Source: an uncultured Prevotella sp. (GTDB taxonomy: Bacteria; Bacteroidota; Bacteroidia; Bacteroidales; Bacteroidaceae). Taken from it: a stretch of DNA of 30,556 nucleotides. Position numbers and translations under genes: made by a program. Shown here piece by piece: positions 28,807 to 30,556 of the stretch (its first letter is position 1; every line of letters begins with the position of its first letter). The notes under the pieces were generated by a model. It saw nothing but the letters and a program-made list of their open reading frames with translations. It had not been told where the DNA came from and did no database searches. The stretch is from assembly GCA_900548745.1 (NCBI GenBank), contig URLQ01000017.1, positions 1 to 30,556 on the forward strand. Reading direction: 5' to 3'.

Positions 28807-30234
28807 CTATGCAAGCACCTTGTCTACACTCATCTTAATCTCTGAGACTTTCAGCATACGTTCCAATTCTTTGTACACTTTCAAAGCCACAAAGCAGATG
28901 CATATATGAGCCTCGATGCGTTTGCGTGTAAAGTGAAACATGGGACGTATCTCTATCTTTGATTTCGCTATACGGAAAGCCCGTTCTACGTGCCAAAGGT
29001 TGTGATATGCTGTGTATACATCCTGTATTGGTATATCCGTATTGGTGAGAAACCCTTTTAGGCCGTCCCATTTGGATTCATCAGCTACACGATCATAATT
29101 GATGGCGACTTTCACCTCACCATCCATGGATAAAAACTTATTGTAACCTCTTTTGTTGATGTTGCTTTTCGTGAGCGCACCATGCTTGTAAGCCTTTTCC
29201 AACCTGCGTATTCCCTTCTCTCGGTTATAGGCATCTTTCTTTGCACGGTCGTCTGTATAGCCGACCAGGAGACGACGTCTGCCTCCTTTGTCATATTCAA
29301 CCATCTGGCAGTCTTGCTTGGGCTGTTCCAGTATCCAGTTCTTGACTTCCTGACTTTCATTCTTTATTTTCGCACCTATTATATATTTGTAGCCATGCGC
29401 CTCAAGTTCCGCTATATTGGCATTGTTCATCAGACCGGAGTCAGCCACTACAACGAAGTTCTCTAAACCGTATTTGCTTACAAACTCGTTTATCGTCGGC
29501 AGCATCGTGTGACCTTCATATTTGTTGCCCTCATGGATGCAATAGGCAAGCGGATAGCCGCCCAAACTTACAAGCAGGCCGAGTATGATCTGAGGATTAC
29601 TGTGACGTCCTTCTTTCGAGAAGCCAGTCTTGCGTAATTCGTCCTCATAGTCCGCTTCAAAGTAAAGTGTGGTGACATCATAGAATAGCACACCGATATT
29701 TCCACCGAACAGTTTCGCAGTATGGCGCACGCTGATGTCCTGTACGATTTCGTGCTGATGGTCGCTAAGCTTGTCAAGATAGCGATAGATTTTTGAGAGA
29801 TCAACATCCTCGTCAAAGTGGTTTTTCAGATATTCCACCGTAGCAGCCTTGCTCGTTGGATATGCCAAACGAGCCTTTACAAGTTTGCGGAACACTTCAT
29901 CGTCAATTCGGTTGAAACCAATCCTGTCAAACGTGCGGTCCAATATCAAGTCGCATCCGTTGAGAAGGATGTTGCTGACGTTGGACAGAACGCGGCGAAC
30001 TTCTTCACGCTCACGGTCACACGCCGCACGCTCCTCACCATACAGATCGAGTTGTGGATGGCGCCGAGATTCTTCTTTTGAAATCCATTCATGACCTGCA
30101 TTTACGAGACTGTCTATTTCGTTTGAATCTTTGGCCACACCAATAGTAATCAACTCTTTGTAAATGCCCTTTGTTTTCTCTGCAACAACAACACTTGTTG
30201 TTCCTGACCGATTCTTCTTTCTTTTGACAAACAT
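28807..30234 (-). CDS. IS1634-family DDE transposase
   Basis: From the ATG at 30234 the protein is 475 aa (starts MFVKRKKNRSGTTSV); upstream alternatives run into the promoter. It is a cut-and-paste transposase with an RNase H-like core. The catalytic acids are readable as the D of VLFYDVTTLYFEA, the D of VVVADSGLMNNANI, and the E of YHNLWHVERAFRIAK followed by IEIRPMFH. This matches the Y-x2-R/E-type signature of the IS4/IS1634 group. The N-terminal half (FDRIGFNRIDDEVFRKLVKA, YRYLDKLSDHQHEI) is the DNA-binding part typical of the family. No stop or frameshift is visible, so it is probably functional. Confidence 0.93.
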   Translation of the reverse strand: MFVKRKKNRSGTTSVVVAEKTKGIYKELITIGVAKDSNEIDSLVNAGHEWISKEESRRHPQLDLYGEERAACDREREEVRRVLSNVSNILLNGCDLILDRTFDRIGFNRIDDEVFRKLVKARLAYPTSKAATVEYLKNHFDEDVDLSKIYRYLDKLSDHQHEIVQDISVRHTAKLFGGNIGVLFYDVTTLYFEADYEDELRKTGFSKEGRHSNPQIILGLLVSLGGYPLAYCIHEGNKYEGHTMLPTINEFVSKYGLENFVVVADSGLMNNANIAELEAHGYKYIIGAKIKNESQEVKNWILEQPKQDCQMVEYDKGGRRRLLVGYTDDRAKKDAYNREKGIRRLEKAYKHGALTKSNINKRGYNKFLSMDGEVKVAINYDRVADESKWDGLKGFLTNTDIPIQDVYTAYHNLWHVERAFRIAKSKIEIRPMFHFTRKRIEAHICICFVALKVYKELERMLKVSEIKMSVDKVLA

Positions 30235-30248
30235 AGTTAAAAAACCTT

Positions 30249-30281
30249 TTGCGTACCCCAAAATAAGGGTATGCAAAGATA
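30249..30281 (-). promoter_or_regulatory. transposase promoter with an overlapping palindrome
   Basis: CAAAGATA at 30274-30281 reads TATCTTTG on the minus strand, the -7 box. GCGTACCC (30251-30258) and GGGTATGC (30267-30274) form an inverted repeat with one mismatch, placed over the expected transcription start. The left half lies within the 15-mer TTGCGTACCCCAAAA (30249-30263), repeated at the other end of the element. Confidence 0.6.
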
Positions 30282-30325
30282 CAAAATATTGTTTATCAAC
30301 CAATTACAAAATGGACATTTTTGAG

Positions 30326-30338
30326 TGACGAAGTCAGG
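30326..30338. repeat. right terminal inverted repeat of the insertion sequence
   Basis: TGACGAAGTCAGG, the exact inverted copy of 28668-28680. It lies 92 nt upstream of the transposase start codon. Confidence 0.85.
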
Positions 30339-30476
30339 AAAAACATTAACATAGTGTGTATATACTAATTAGAAAGTGGTACACTTTTAAGTTAGAATCT
30401 ACATTGTGGCAACATAGTGTTACTGTTTTTTCTGTTTATCGCTGTATATATTTTCCGATTGGCATATCGTGCCAAT

Positions 30477-30540
30477 GCTTAAAATTCAGATAAAGCCGTA
30501 GAGAGCTTGTTCTCTTTAAGGCTTTGTCTGAATTTTAAGC
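30477..30540. repeat. long inverted repeat at the window end
   Basis: 30477-30497 and 30520-30540 are inverted copies of each other over 21 bp with one mismatch, around a GC-poor loop that contains a smaller AGAGA/TCTCT stem. A separate 6-bp stem TTGGCA/TGCCAA (30459-30464 with 30470-30475) lies just before it. AAGCCGTAG occurs inside the first arm and again right after the second arm (near 30542). It could be a terminator, or one end of a small non-autonomous element that continues beyond the window. 30339-30458 is AT-rich with no gene I can support. Confidence 0.65.
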
Positions 30541-30556
30541 AAGCCGTAGGCTCGGA

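Larger units (their letters stand above)
28668..30338 (-). mobile_element. insertion sequence, IS1634-type (1671 bp)
   Basis: The element is bounded by 13-bp perfect terminal inverted repeats, CCTGACTTCGTCA at 28668-28680 and TGACGAAGTCAGG at 30326-30338, and encodes one intact DDE transposase on the minus strand. Size, single ORF and transposase type fit the IS1634 family (formerly grouped with IS4). No target-site duplication is visible: the bases outside are AGCCCT on the left and AAAAAC on the right. This may mean an old insertion, deletion of a flank or slightly different true ends. It inserted downstream of the dfx terminator and disrupts no recognisable gene. Confidence 0.85.

Noticed and set aside
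1..30556. Prophage, conjugative element or defence island
   Set aside because: No integrase, phage structural, relaxase or known defence protein was seen; the only mobile gene is the single transposase.

Overview
The window looks like a chromosomal segment of a Bacteroidales bacterium, most likely Prevotella or a close relative. Three things point there. Most genes are preceded by a TAnnTTTG box, the -7 element of Bacteroidota promoters. Ribosome-binding sites are generally A-rich rather than Shine-Dalgarno. The gene content is typical (DUF5686 outer-membrane protein, DUF4230 pair, recF next to DUF721/DciA, lipoproteins, PaaI-type thioesterase). No rRNA, tRNA or CRISPR array was found. Assignment is by eye from motifs and gene families; no database was consulted.

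Layout. 1-1830 is an AT-rich accessory patch: three small unrecognised ORFs (one secreted, one membrane-anchored) followed by the decayed remains of a DEDDh-type 3'-5' exonuclease. 1954-6816 holds housekeeping enzymes on the plus strand (Dcp-type M3 peptidase, dCMP deaminase, CtpA-like S41 protease, 5-formyl-THF cyclo-ligase). 6850-8288 is recF and a DUF721/DciA-like gene on the minus strand. 8462-10484 is a TPR membrane protein, lumazine synthase and exonuclease III. 10614-13124 carries envelope proteins: a lipoprotein, two adjacent DUF4230 proteins and a META-domain lipoprotein. 13159-15226 is the most regulation-rich part: a LacI-type repressor with an operator-like palindrome over its own promoter, a divergent promoter that drives only a short, terminator-ended transcript (candidate small RNA), an 18-unit array of an 8-bp repeat, and the first 34 codons of a response-regulator gene that stop inside that array. 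15408-17660 is a PiT phosphate transporter with a PhoU-like tail.

17794-26894 is one long minus-strand run, read from high to low coordinates: a nucleotidyltransferase/ATP-grasp fusion, a CDP-alcohol phosphatidyltransferase, a HAD phosphatase, a DUF5686 outer-membrane protein, clpS, clpA and aat. The first three look like a self-contained pathway for making a phospholipid or polar head group. The last three are the core bacterial N-degron machinery: Aat tags N termini, ClpS recognises them and ClpA unfolds the substrate. The divergent gene at 27069 is an AraC-type regulator. 28072-28476 is desulfoferrodoxin (superoxide reductase), with an unusually strong Shine-Dalgarno. 28668-30338 is an apparently complete IS1634-type insertion sequence, and the window ends in an AT-rich stretch with a long hairpin.

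The best candidates for something under-described are the fusion-enzyme lipid module at 23690-26894, the LacI/operator/small-RNA arrangement at 14184-14446, and the 8-bp repeat family that appears twice and truncates a response-regulator gene in one of those places.
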